From assembly GCA_030220185.1 (NCBI GenBank), contig JASPKZ010010273.1, positions 2,321,501-2,385,500 on the forward strand: 64,000 nt of DNA. The letters are read 5' to 3'. The notes beneath the pieces were generated by a model that saw only the letters and a program-made list of their open reading frames with translations, made no database searches and had not been told where the DNA came from. Numbering within the stretch: the stretch's first letter is position 1; every line of letters begins with the position of its first letter. This stretch comes from Diploptera punctata. Lineage: Eukaryota; Arthropoda; Insecta; Blattodea; Blaberidae. Shown here in pieces: positions 43,880-53,270 of this stretch. The translations under genes and the position numbers were made by a program.

Positions 43880-44720
43880 ATAACAACAATAAATCGATAT
43901 AAACCAAGTTAAAACTTTGCTAAAATCAAGTAGTTAATGCCGTCAGTTCACTTCTATTCACTGTTTCACGAATATCTTCCACTGTTTTCAGAAGTGCAGT
44001 TGCAGTAGAGCGTCGGGTTCTAAAACCTATATTCGTCAAGTAAGTAGTAAGCTTCCACATAATCCGTCATTTGTTTATTTATAATGTGTTCCTGTTCCAC
44101 GGATATAGAGAGGGCGGAAAATATGATTGTTCTGTAGCTTTTCGATGATGTCGCATTTGTCTTACGTAGAGGTTTTACTATTGCCATTTTTCATTTCGTT
44201 TAGAAGATGCCGATCAAGACAGAGGTATTGAATATGCATATCAGATTGGAAATATTACATCAAGGGTCTTCGTTAAGAGAGATACATCAATTTGATCATC
44301 TCCGTGGACTGTCGACGTAATGTATTTCAGTGCTTTCTAGATGTTACTCGGCGTGATATTAATGAAATATAACTTGACACGTGTCTGAGGTGGATAGGAT
44401 TGTAGTACGTAAACGATTCGTTATCTACATATAGGTATATAAAGGTTCGGCAGAAGAAGTACAAAAGTGCTCATTTAAGTAATCGAATATTGGCAATCTA
44501 CTGGATATTTTTACTGCTCATGCCCAGAGATGTATTTTTTGCAACATTTTTTGTGAGGCTAGTAGGTAAAATAAGGGAGTACGTAAGCCTTACTTTAGCA
44601 TTTCTTACATTCTGATTAGTAGAGTTACGTAAATGCTCATACGTTGGTATTAGATATACATTTATTTCGTCGATACTAGGCCTATTACTCAAGTTCACAT
44701 TATCATTTTTCTCTGTAGTA
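43880..44720 (-). pseudogene. Jockey-like LINE reverse transcriptase, N-terminal part
   Basis: Minus-strand reading in changing frames: a linker with YEHLRNSTNQNVRNAKVR (44640), HGDDQIDVSL-like residues (44300), then SYRTIIFSALSISVEQEHII and MTDYVEAYYLLDE (44130-44040), the entry to RT motifs 1-2, and stops just before the first catalytic motif. Very decayed with many stops. Because it ends where the 8546-10125 fragments do not yet begin, it could be another copy of the same jockey-like family. Confidence 0.6.
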
Positions 44721-44924
44721 CAGTTTGATCCCGCATTTGAGTATTGGTGTATGATGTGGTAAGGGGAAAGGGCGAGATGCAGGTACTGCCAGAAACTACC
44801 TTCAGTTTTGAAAACATAGTTATTACACGTTGCATTTTCTTATCTACTAGTTCTGTGTTAGTGAATAGTTTTATTGTCTAATAAGTTCGGATTGTTAATT
44901 ACAGAATATCGTTGTTTTTATAAC

Positions 44925-45010
<86 letters not shown>
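44925..45010. repeat. (AAT)n/(ATT)n microsatellite
   Basis: About 17 AAT units turning into about 11 ATT units, making a perfect hairpin. The ATT side adjoins a LINE-like 3' end. Confidence 0.9.
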
Positions 45011-45225
45011 GAAAATGTTTTTTGCATGGCTACTAGTTCCCTCTCTCGCTCGGCAAATGTTCCCTCCTGCCACGCGCGTTGGGTTTCTGCAAGACGGCTA
45101 CCAGAACTGGACTGTAACTCTCTTACCACATTAAAAAGTTCAGTGGTTTTTTGAAATGTTTTACAATGTAGTACATGCAAATGAACCAAGTGACCAGTGG
45201 ACTGGATCACCCCACCCACCTCCTG
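45011..45225 (-). pseudogene. Possible LINE ORF end with (ATT)n tail
   Basis: The 70-codon minus frame (45219-45007) has TELFNVVRELQSSSGSRLAE and FAERERELVAMQKTFS, a charged, coiled-coil-like end, and stops right at the (ATT)n tract, which would be its tail. I do not recognise the family with certainty. Confidence 0.4.
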
Positions 45226-45690
45226 CTGCTTGGTGATAAATCACAACAAAATAATAATGAGTCTATCTTCCGGAAGAAAAGTAGTGGATTTCACAGGTTG
45301 TAATGTGTGGGATGGGTTATGATCTTCAAGCTCCACAAACCCGACTCCTGCGGTTTCAATGCACTGTTTACACGCTAGACTATGCTACACTTGTCATTGA
45401 TATCTCATGTTTTTATATCGAAGTCTTTTTTTTTGCCTTTTCAATAGAGAGAAGATAGGGGATTTCGACGGCTGTGAGCGCTTTCTTATTCTTAATACAC
45501 ATCTCTGGTTCGCATACTTCTCAGCATATTTTTCCTCCACTTAGATCTTGGTTTTCCTCTCCTTCTTATGCCGGGATATTGGCAATTAAATATCTTCAGT
45601 CATCTATAATTAGTATACTAATTCCAAGCTAAGTTCCAGCTTTATTTTACGGTAAATAATATTGAATACGTGTTTAGATGTTACCAATAA
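45226..45690. other. Mostly unassigned; possible LINE remnant
   Basis: On the minus strand 45575-45455 reads ARRRGKPRSKWRKNMLRSMR, similar in layout to LINE C-termini (GRPR..W). Otherwise AT-rich with no feature. Confidence 0.35.
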
Positions 45691-46041
45691 TTAAGAACTT
45701 CCTACATTTTCTATTTATTTATGACAATAAAGTATGTATTGCCCTACCTAATTAGATGTTTACTTATTTTATTTACAATTTCATTACGAACAGAATTTAT
45801 TCTCCATGCTGATTTATCTGCAAATTCTGTTATTTTCACCACATCCTCAATGGCTAATGTGGGATATGTTATACTAAACTGTTTGAAAACATTCAAAATA
45901 TGTTCCTCTCTCCGCTTTTCAAAGATTTCCCTTTTAATGATTCAAAAATTGTATAGGAGAAGCAGCCATTTGGAACAATTGAAATTCTCATGGATTGTGC
46001 ATCGCGCAAGCGTAAGAAACAATGAATTGCTTATTATTTAA
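45691..46041 (+). CDS. Unassigned ORF; possible chemoreceptor-like exon
   Basis: The frame is open from 45691, with the first ATG at 45721 giving 106 codons to TAA at 46039. It has a hydrophobic start (LPYLIRCLLILFTISLR), then ILHADLSANSVIFTTSSMAN, VGYVILNCLKTFKIC and a basic stretch (QKLYRRSSHLEQLKF). The layout of a short hydrophobic helix, a D-L segment, a second helix ending in a conserved-looking Lys and then R/K-rich residues is reminiscent of insect odorant-receptor first exons. That is a resemblance by eye only. It does not resemble any repeat in the window. No splice donor stands out. It may be a chance ORF or a receptor pseudogene exon. Confidence 0.25.
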   Translation, partial: LRTSYIFYLFMTIKYVLPYLIRCLLILFTISLRTEFILHADLSANSVIFTTSSMANVGYVILNCLKTFKICSSLRFSKISLLMIQKLYRRSSHLEQLKFSWIVHRASVRNNELLII

Positions 46042-46105
46042 TCTATTAAAATTGTAATTGGCTATTTTAAGATTCTCCCATATAACGTATGTACCCAAGT
46101 GTTAG

Positions 46106-46109
<4 letters not shown>

Positions 46110-46152
<43 letters not shown>
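46110..46152. repeat. (TA)n microsatellite
   Basis: About 21 TA units left of the tRNA-like gene. Confidence 0.9.
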
Positions 46153-46155
<3 letters not shown>

Positions 46156-46223
46156 TCGCTACATATGGTAATAATGGAGAATATAATACATATATAAGAA
46201 AAATAAATGTTTGAATTGGATTC

Positions 46224-46293
46224 GCCTGGTGGTGTAATGGATATCACACTGAGGTACAGACTCAGAGATCCGGGTTCGAATCCCGTTCAGGCA
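46224..46293 (+). tRNA. tRNA-like gene, anticodon loop ACA
   Basis: A 70-base cloverleaf can be drawn: acceptor GCCTGGT/GTTCAGGC side with one weak pair, D arm with AATGGATA, anticodon stem CTGAG/CTCAG enclosing GTACAGA (anticodon ACA after U33), and T arm CGGG/CCCG around TTCGAAT. The A-box TGGTGTAATGG and B-box GGTTCGAATCC are perfect, and T5 follows 11 bases after the acceptor. ACA would decode Cys TGT, which is unusual, and the body looks more like an Arg-type tRNA, so a tRNA pseudogene or a SINE head is as likely as a working gene. The flanks form a 31 bp inverted repeat (46194-46224, 46277-46307). Confidence 0.5.
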
Positions 46294-46394
46294 TTTATTT
46301 TTCTTATCATACCATATATATATGTATACAAATTATTAAGAAAATTTTCTTGAGTTTTCCACGTCATGAATTCAAGGTCGGCCTCTGGCCACTG

Positions 46395-46438
46395 ATTCCG
46401 ACGTTTCGACACGATTCCGCATGCCATTATCAAGGTAT
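46395..46438 (-). ncRNA. Hammerhead-like motif, left arm
   Basis: Minus strand: ATACC, TTGATAA, unpaired T, helix II GGCAT/GTGTC (two G-T pairs), GAAA, CGTC, then GGAAT. Helix I ATACC/GGAAT has one mismatch. Core positions 3 and 8 are U and A. Confidence 0.45.
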
Positions 46439-46665
46439 GATTGGTTCGAGTCACAGATTTAGGTCTTGTATAATCAAATACGATGAGTTTTCACTGTGGT
46501 CCGTTTGAGAAGCCATACACCCATCCAAGGTTTAGGTCTTAACACATCGAGTTTCGTTGTGTTAAGACCTAAACCTTGGATGCGGGTACAACTTCTCAAA
46601 CGGACCACAGTGAAAACTCTGCGTGTTTGATTATATAAGACCTAAATCGGTGACTCGAACCTATC

Positions 46666-46709
46666 ATTCCTTGATAATTACATGTGGGATCGTGCCGATA
46701 CGCCGGAAT
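46666..46709 (+). ncRNA. Hammerhead-like motif, right arm
   Basis: Helix I ATTCC (46666-46670) pairs perfectly with GGAAT (46705-46709). TTGATAA follows at 46671, then a stem with a CATG side, and GATA where GAAA is expected, then CGCC instead of CGTC. The structure is kept but two core bases are lost, so this copy is probably inactive. Confidence 0.4.
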
Positions 46710-46919
46710 CAGCGGCCAGATGACGACTTTGAATCCATGACGCGGAAAACTCAAGAAAATTTTCTTAATCATACTTACATCCGCGAAAATCTACAATCAA
46801 TGTAACACACACACACACACACACACACACAAATATACGTTAAGTTGCTGCCTTTCAGCCAGATTACTTAAAACTAATACTTACACACGAAATTAATAAT
46901 ATTGAAAATAAAATAAACA

Positions 46920-47345
46920 CTGAACACACTTAAATTATGAAATAATCAATATTTGTAATTCAATTGAAATTCGCGGTTGCAACAAAAAGCACAGCCATCT
47001 GGTCTGGATCTCTCTTTGTTAAATAATAAACGAATTACCTTACCAAATTACCTTACACCACCATCTGTTAGAATATATGGAACTCACAGATAATTACACC
47101 GCCATCTGTTAGAATCGTATGGAACTCACATATAATTATAACTCTTTGTTAAATAATAAACAAATAATTTGCAATAAAAAAATAATACGACTATACATTT
47201 AGTTATAAACTATCCTAAGTCTCAATGTTGGATCAAACTGCACACAGTGTGCAAAATTTTATTAAAATCGGTTCTGTAGTTTAGAATTCCATCGCGGACA
47301 AACAACGTGACACGAAATTTTTATATATTAAGATATAAGTTATAT
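46920..47345 (-). repeat. Possible Helitron-like end with internal direct repeats
   Basis: On the minus strand it starts TCTTAATATATAAAAATTTC then GTGTCACGTTGTTTGTCCGC, a start common in insect Helitron-like repeats, then GAACCGATTTTAATAAAA. Upstream lie near-identical units: CCATCTGTTAGAATATATGG at 47062 and CCATCTGTTAGAATCGTATG at 47102, flanked by two copies of CTCTTTGTTAAATAATAAAC (about 47021 and 47141). Class is tentative. Confidence 0.4.
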
Positions 47346-47430
47346 TGCAGATTTTCGCGGATTAAGTATGAATAAGAAAGTTCTATTGGGTTTTCCGCGT
47401 CATGGATTCAAGTTCCGCCTCAGGCCATTG

Positions 47431-47520
47431 ATTCCGACGTTATGGCATGATCCTCATGTCATTATCAAGTGGCCACTGACTCCGACGTTTCGGCATGATC
47501 CACATGTCATTATCAAATCC
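47431..47520 (-). ncRNA. Tandem pair of hammerhead-like motifs
   Basis: The minus strand reads TTGATAATGACATGTGGATC then ATGCCGAAACGTCGG (unit at 47520-47477), and again TTGATAATGACATGAGGATC then ATGCCATAACGTCGG (unit at 47468-47431). The first keeps GAAA; the second has ATAA instead. Helix I is poor in both. A tandem arrangement is what a dimer-type ribozyme would need. Confidence 0.35.
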
Positions 47521-47559
47521 TTGATAATGGCATGAGGGATCATGCCGAAACGTCGTAAT
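47516..47559 (+). ncRNA. Hammerhead-like motif, right arm
   Basis: TTGATAA (47521-47527), unpaired T, helix II GGCAT/ATGCC (5 perfect pairs, 8-base loop), GAAA, CGTC. Helix I (AATCC/GTAAT) is decayed compared with ATTCC/GGAAT at 46666. Confidence 0.42.
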
Positions 47560-47640
47560 CAGTGGCCAGAGGCCGAACTTGAATTCATGACGCGGAAAAC
47601 CCTAGAAAGCTTTCTTATTCATATCTATATGTTACATTGT

Positions 47641-48225
47641 AGATTTATATAGGGCCTATATATATACATATACATAGGCTATATATAACTTGTTTCTCTC
47701 CATTTCGAGAGTTAGAGACCGAACTACATTTTCATACACCCTTAAAGGTAAAATCGTTTTTCTATCAATGAAAACGCAGTCATACGTCGAGTTTGTTTAC
47801 ATTACAACTGTAACTTAAGGTATAATTAGGTCATGAGCACCGCACTTAAATATGAGCGTGAACGCCACGACAGAAGTTTAGAGGGCTCTTATTTGAGTCT
47901 TGACATTATTTTACATTCCACGGTTTTATTTGCGTATCGAATAAAGGTATACTCAGGATATTTACGACCGGAAAAATCCATCGAATATGGTAATCTACCA
48001 AAACCGACATTCTTGAAAGGAAAGCGGCAAGAGTACACTCAGTGGATGTTGAACATTTCTCCCTCACACTCGTGCATATACAAATAATTTTTAGTGAATT
48101 CCGAAGAAATTTTCATTGGTCCTGTTTACTAGGCAACAAAAATACAAAATTGTGTAATATATATATAGAATGTGTAGTATGTAGGTTATTTTTTTGTTTT
48201 TTTATATGTGTGTTATTAAAAAAAA
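47641..48225. other. Unassigned; one 84-codon ORF
   Basis: The frame at 47833-48087 is charged and shows no recognisable motif. No repeat was recognised around it. Confidence 0.35.
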
Positions 48226-48943
48226 AAATGTATATATATGTTAGATATGTATCAATATAGATATATATGATATATATATACATTTTGTATATACAACATT
48301 CCACTAGTAAAGCGAGGTCAAGAATAGACGCGTATGAATGGTGCAGTGAAGAACCTGCCTTCAGGCAGAATTAGATATGGATGGAGTGTACATATATATA
48401 CTAGAATATATATATATAATCGTATTTATATGTTATTTGTTATATATAGTACTATGTATTATATATATGTATATATATGTATATATATGTATATATGTAT
48501 ATATATGTATAGTAATAAGTAGAATATAGGTATAGATGATAGTATGTATGTGATATATGTATATATATGTATATATGTATATATATGTATATATGTATAT
48601 ATGTATATATGTATATATATGTATATATGTATATATATGTATGTATATGTATATATGTATGTATGTATGTATATATATATGTATGTATATATATATATAA
48701 TATACTTATATACATATATATATGTATATATATGTATATATATGTATAATATATATATGTATATATATGTATATATATATGTATATATAGTATATATATA
48801 TGTATATATATGTGTATGTATATATGTATATATATGTGTATGTATATATGTATATATATATGCATGTATATATGTATTTATATATGTATGTATTTATATA
48901 TGTATGTATATATATATATATGTATTTATATATGTATGTATAT
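48226..48943. repeat. Large TATATG/TATA microsatellite block
   Basis: About 700 bp dominated by TATATATGTA words in varying phase, with a more complex stretch at 48295-48380. That stretch contains GAAGAACCTGCCTTCAGGCA then GAATTAGATATGGATGG (48344-48380), a SINE A type-1 or LINE-E tail fragment. The long open frames on both strands are products of the repeat. Confidence 0.9.
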
Positions 48944-49272
48944 GTCCACCGCTGTGGTCTCGAGGTAGCGTGCTGCCTTGTCACGCAGCGGGCCCGGGTT
49001 CGATCCCCGGTCGGGGCAGTTTTTCTGGGTGAGGTTTTTATCGAGGTTTTTCCTCACCTGTAAGACAAATGTCAGGAAAACTTTAAGGCCCAAACGGTCC
49101 CCGAAATCATATGGCCATCATCCTTATCATTATCATCATCATCCTTCACCGGTGTGGAAAGCAACGGGAAGCTACCACACCTACACAATTCCCTAGTAAA
49201 GCTGCAAGCATAGCATGAAAATGCTATGATTGCAGTGAAGGACCTGCCTTCGGGCAGAATTACTATGGATGG
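48944..49272 (+). mobile_element. SINE A, full length, type-1 tail (cleanest copy)
   Basis: GTCCACCGCTGTGGTCTCGA, GCGGGCCCGGGTTCGATCCC (B-box), TTTTTCTGGGTGAGGTTTTT, CTCACCTGTAAGACAAATGT, ATCATATGGCCATCATCC, TTCACCGGTGTGGAAAGCAA, GCATAGCATGAAAATGCTAT, GGACCTGCCTTCGGGCAGAA, ATGGATGGAT. Inserted at the right edge of the microsatellite. Confidence 0.93.
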
Positions 49273-49327
49273 ATATTCCTGTGGTTGCCCATGATCTGGA
49301 ATTTAGGTTAAGTTAAGGTTAAGAACT

Positions 49328-49490
49328 CTCCTGGCGCTTCATTATCATTTATCATCCATCATATTATCGGGGTAACGTAACTCCGTCTTCCAGGTGCCCC
49401 AACCTAAGAAATGGATTACAATTTTGCCAATGCTAGGGGAGAAAGCCAGAAATGTCATAAAATACAACCTGGTGGCATTAGACAATACAC
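49328..49490 (+). mobile_element. SINE A type-2 tail without head
   Basis: TCTCCTGGCGCTTCATTATC, CAGGTGCCCCAACCTAAGAA, GCTAGGGGAGAAAGCCAGAA and ACAACCTGGTGGCATT match the type-2 body at 14200-14366. It lies ~55 bp after a type-1 copy, so both tail types occur side by side here. Confidence 0.75.
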
Positions 49491-49529
49491 ATATAGGCCT
49501 ATATATTTTATCTCTTAAATAATGCCATT

Positions 49530-49905
49530 TTTTAACAAAATTTGATTTTTTCCCCTAACAACAAATTAAAATACTTTTTCAAAGTAGATATCAGATTCTA
49601 GGTTGGTGAGCCATCTTTCAGCGAGATTTATTATCCAGCGACGGTACCAGTCTCTGGAGTTTGATGTGAAAATTCATTCAGACTCACTTCCACAGCGTCA
49701 ATGTTTTCGAAATCTCACACAAGAATTGGCCGAAATGGGTCATGGATCGAAATAGATCGAAATTTGAAGGCGCAAGATCAGGACTATATGCTGGGTGTAG
49801 TAGTAGTTTGATTCCTTCTAATTCCTGAATTTTTGACATGTTTGTTTGTGCAGTATGGGGTCTGGTCGGGTTTGAATCCGCGTCCCTCAAAATTTCATAA
49901 AATCA
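49530..49905 (-). pseudogene. Mariner transposase C-terminus (SETMAR-like type)
   Basis: The 68-codon minus frame (49890-49684) reads RPHTAQTNMSKIQELEGIKL then LLHPAYSPDLAPSNFDLF, the conserved HPAYSPDLAPSD-type block with the third acidic site changed to Asn. A decayed end continues to about 49550. In-frame start and termini are missing. Confidence 0.8.
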
Positions 49906-50089
49906 TTCCAGTAGTTGAGAATAAAGATCCGCATCAATTGCAAGCCCGTTTGTAACAAACTCCTAGAGAATCTCACCTTCAAAATTCCACCAGCCACAAA
50001 TTTACAAAAAAAAAACTTTAATAACTACGACCACCTAATATATATATATTCGGCACCACACTATTCCAAATATGATGGCAGAAGCCTTG

Positions 50090-50485
50090 CGAGATTATCA
50101 ATACACATTTTATGAGGAAGTTCATGGTATGGCCCTAATGGAAGTAATAGAGGAATAGATATTATTGCATTTAGACGATCTTTTAAATTTGGTATGATAT
50201 TAGATCTCACAATCCGTTTTGAGACTCAGAGTGGCCAACCTGAGGAAGTTGACTGTGAAAAGAAAGCCATTATGAGCCAATAATTGACTATTACAAAGAT
50301 AAATACCAATTAGATAGTATAACTGTCACAGGATTGATGATCGGGGCAAGAGGTACTATACCAGGATTCTTAGCTAAATTTTAGAATTCCTTAGATTTGG
50401 ACAGGGTGTATCTTTCTAAAATTGCCATCGCTACCATTAGAGGATCAATTTCAATTTTAGGAAACAATCGTTACAAAATTTCTAC
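50090..50485 (+). pseudogene. Retrotransposon restriction-like endonuclease C-terminus, tentative
   Basis: Two frames: NRGIDIIAFRRSFKFGMILD then LTIRFETQSGQPEEVDCEKK (about 50140-50280), and after a stop DYYKDKYQLDSITVTGLMIG, ARGTIPGFLAKF, and a third block YLSKIAIATIRGSISILG to a TAG/TTA region. The D-I-I-A ... D-x-T-I-R-F-E ... E/K-x-K-x-x-I ... Y ... V-x-G-L-M-x-G-A-R-G pattern resembles the restriction-like endonuclease end of R2/NeSL-type non-LTR elements. Two stops and a frame change make it dead. Confidence 0.5.
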
Positions 50486-50574
50486 TTTATAGTATGTATA
50501 CTTCAATTACAATTTGAAAAATTTTAATATATTTACAAAATGACACACAATCACAGGGGCAAGATGAACGAAAT

Positions 50575-50772
50575 TAAATGGATGAGATGAGTATGGAGAA
50601 ATGGTGGAATGAAATTGTGACAGGGGAAAACGGGAGAAACGCCGAGAAAAACCTGCCCGAAGTCCGTTTCGTCCACCACGAAACCCAAATGGAGTGGCCG
50701 AGACTCGATCCCGGGACGTCAGCGGTGAGAGACGAGCGTCTAACCGCTTGTGCCACGGACCTGCCTTCATAG
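50575..50772 (-). mobile_element. SINE B (tRNA-derived), minus strand
   Basis: On the minus strand: GGTCCGTGGCACAAGCGGTT (A-box region), AGACGCTCGTCTCTCACCGC, CCCGGGATCGAGTCTCGGCC (B-box), then GAAACGGACTTCGGGCAGGT and TTTTCTCGGCGTTTCTCCCG. A tRNA-Ser/Leu-like head followed by a unique body, different from SINE A, C and D. Confidence 0.72.
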
Positions 50773-51402
50773 TGTGATGATGCACTTTGTTCAATTTACC
50801 AAACAAACATTTTCTGCTTTAACATCTATTTACTCTTGTATCCCCCTTTCAGACAATTATCACATAGCGATAAATAATGAGACTAATGCATTATCTTGAA
50901 GTTTTTTTTTTCTCTCTCCCATTTACTTCTCTTCCTTTCTTGAGACAGTAAAGTAAGCTGCTAAGAAAGCGCTCTCTGTCGTGTGAAATGCGAACTCCTG
51001 CGCCAGTTAATTAGTGCGTGCAAACTCCCCACCTCCTCGGCTGCTCTGACACTCACTAATTGCCTACTCCTAAAATCGTCTACACTTGCATGCTATCTTA
51101 TCTCCAGTCTACTCTTTATGTATTAAGAAAGGATGCTTTGTTTGAATATCTCTCATTTTTCTTTCTTTCTATTTTTCCCCCACAAATTTCCCAATTAGAC
51201 TATTTTAATGAGATTTACATTTCTGAAATTGTAATGTAGTTCCAACAATATTATTAAAATCAGTTTCTTAATTATTTACATACAAGTAATTCAAACAATT
51301 TGTATTAATTTCAACACAAATCTCTGTAAAAAATGGTTTGTTATTATAAAATATATTTAGGACCTAGTTAATACGTACTATGCTAGGCATATACAGAGCC
51401 CT
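50773..51402. other. No feature recognised
   Basis: AT-rich with a poly-T run at 50903 and CT-rich patches; no repeat or gene recognised. Confidence 0.4.
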
Positions 51403-52247
51403 CAAACCGCTATAGTCCGAGATCCGGCTCCAAGATTACTACGTTCATCGAGTGTATGAACAAAATCAATATTTTTCATAAAATTGTGAATTACTGAATA
51501 CATTTCTGCCGGATTGCCTATTAAAATTCGGCCGCCAGTATATTTAATTAAAATATAATTAATTAATTTATTCGAAATAATTTGAATCACTTATTATTAA
51601 AGTAAATTATAATCCAGTTCGCAGAAATCGATGTATAGAGCTTGAAAAGTTTTGGTTGCCATTGCACAGTTGGCCATATACCTCCTCGCGGCTACAGCAG
51701 GCTGTGAGACCAAGCAATAATAAAATGACGGTAAGTACGTACGTATTGTTTTATATTGTTCCCTCGCAGCGGGTAGTAAAACCACTGCCTTTATGTAATA
51801 CTACGTACAATGTATGTACAAAAATATATCCAAAAGGTAGCGTTAATATGCATTATACAAAACAAATCACAGCATTTTAAATGAACTGAACTTTATTTGA
51901 AACAATATAAAACACTAAATACTTACTTACCGCCATTTTATTACTGGTTGGTGTAACAGCCTGTTGTAGCCGCGAGGAGCTTTACGGCCAAGTGTGCAAT
52001 GGCAACCAAAACTTTTCAAGCTCTATACATCGATTTCTGCGAACTGGATTATAATTTATGTTAATAACAAGTGAATCAAATTATTTCGAATAAATAAATA
52101 AATAATATTTTAATTAAACATACTGGCGGCCGAATTTTAATAGGCAACTCGGCAAAAATGTGTTCAGTAATTCACAATTTTATGAAAAAAATTGATTTTG
52201 TTCATATACTCGATGAACGTAGCAATCTTGCAGCCGGATCTTGGATT
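51403..52247. repeat. Large palindrome, ~350 bp arms
   Basis: Arms 51403-51761 and 51900-52247 pair: ATCCGGCTCCAAGATTACTA against AGCAATCTTGCAGCCGGATC, TCGGCCGCCAGTA against TACTGGCGGCCGA, CATCGATTTCTGCGAACTGG against CCAGTTCGCAGAAATCGATG, and CTCCTCGCGGCTACAGCAGG against CCTGTTGTAGCCGCGAGGAG. The ~138 bp centre and inner arm edges are repeat R2 (TAGTAAAACCACTGCC, CCAAAAGGTAGCGTTAATAT). Confidence 0.85.
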
Positions 52248-52699
52248 ATTAAAAATAAAATTATACATATATAGTAGAAGATGATAACGTGAGTTCATTT
52301 TGATTCTGAAGGCTTGAGACCCTCTTTATATATAACTACTTTGGAGAGTAGTTTGACTTGTTTGACGATCCAATTGGCCCAAAACTTAGCGTTCCTAACT
52401 CCCTGCAAGTTGAAATCTCCGGCTTAATCAATTAGACTGTGGGTTTTTCTTGATTTCCCATAGTTATCAAGGAAAAAAATTCAGTACCACGATTTTTACC
52501 ATTAATATAGAGCCTACTAGGGCATTCGACAACTAATGGAAACACTGCTGTAAATCATGTGGTGACCATTGTAATCTTGTAGTATATTGTTGTATAAATT
52601 TTGTAATATTGAAAGTCTCGAAATAGCAATATTCACTATTTCTCACATTTAGTAAATAATACCGCCCTAAAAAATGTTCAGTAGAATTTGTTTATAAAG

Positions 52700-53270
52700 T
52701 GGAATAGGAAAGTACTCGAATATCTACCAAATTCACCAGATATGAGCTTTCGTGACTATAACTTACTCTCAAAGAACCTCTGTCCACCGCTGTGGTCTCG
52801 AGGTAGCGTGCTGCCTTGTCACGCAGCGGGCCCGGGTTCGATCTCCGGTCGGGGTCTGGCTGAGGTTTTTATCGGGGTTTTTCCTCGCGTGTAAGATAAA
52901 TGTCAGGAAAACTTATGGGCCCAAACGGTCCCCGAAATCATATGGCCATCATCATCATCATCCTTCTCGTTATCATCATCCTTCACCGGCGTGGAAAGCA
53001 ACGGGAAGCTACCACACCTACAATTCCCTAGTAAAGCTGCAAGAATAGCATGAAAATGCTATTATTGCAGTGAATGACCTGCCTTCGGGCAGAATTACTA
53101 TGGATGGAAAGAACCTCTACGAGGCATTCGAGTTCAATCAAGAGTTGATATCCAGAAAGCTTTAGATCGATCAGATGAGAGCGATATCAAGAAATGGTGC
53201 TGCAGATGGAATACGCTTTCTTCCAAATGATTGGCAACGTATAGTTCACTTGACAGGAGACTATAAATGC
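52700..53270 (+). pseudogene. Mariner transposase C-terminus, split by SINE
   Basis: VLEYLPNSPDMSFRDYNLLS (52700-52770) with the SPD..F.DY..L block holding the third acidic position, then the SINE insertion, then after it EAFEFNQELISRKL, MRAISRNGAADGIRFLPNDW and QRIVHLTGDY, the standard mariner ending. Only the C-terminal third exists and it has stops. Related to 34450-34685. Confidence 0.82.
52782..53107 (+). mobile_element. SINE A, full length, with 11 bp TSD
   Basis: Flanked by AAAGAACCTCT (52771-52781 and 53108-53118). Full structure with B-box GGGTTCGATCTCCGG, a small deletion in the GGGGTCTGGCTGAGG region, type-1 tail and ATGG ATGG end. The duplication fixes SINE A ends and its 326 bp length. 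Confidence 0.95.

Larger units (their letters stand above)
46332..46802. repeat. Foldback element with hammerhead-like motif in each arm
   Basis: Two ~210 bp arms pair around a centre near 46550: AAGAAAATTTTCTTGAGTTT answers to AAACTCAAGAAAATTTTCTT, GGTCCGTTTGAGAAG to CTTCTCAAACGGACC, and AAGGTTTAGGTCTTAACACA to TGTGTTAAGACCTAAACCTT. Both arms carry GGCC...GATTCCGACG-type units, reading outward. This is the cleanest member of the type-1 foldback family (also 6470 and 47346). Right flank: (AC)n at 46805-46831. A relation to Penelope-like terminal repeats is inferred from the ribozyme-like motif. Confidence 0.85.
47346..47640. repeat. Foldback element with three hammerhead-like motifs
   Basis: Arms: TGAATAAGAAAGTTCTATTG and TCCGCGTCATGGATTCAAGT on the left; GAATTCATGACGCGG and TAGAAAGCTTTCTTATTCAT on the right. 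The left side carries two motif units in tandem on the minus strand (47431-47468 and 47477-47520), the right side one on the plus strand (47516-47559). Confidence 0.8.

Noticed and set aside
44925..45010. (AAT)n/(ATT)n hairpin as a regulatory or origin-like element
   Set aside because: Explained by expansion of a LINE (ATT)n tail; no further signal.
47060..47145. Short direct repeats as a CRISPR-like array
   Set aside because: Only two units, adjacent without spacers, in eukaryotic DNA; better seen as repeat-internal duplication.
48452..49032. Long Tyr/Ile-rich open frames on both strands (137 and 162 codons)
   Set aside because: They are translations of the TATATG microsatellite running into SINE A; no protein signature.
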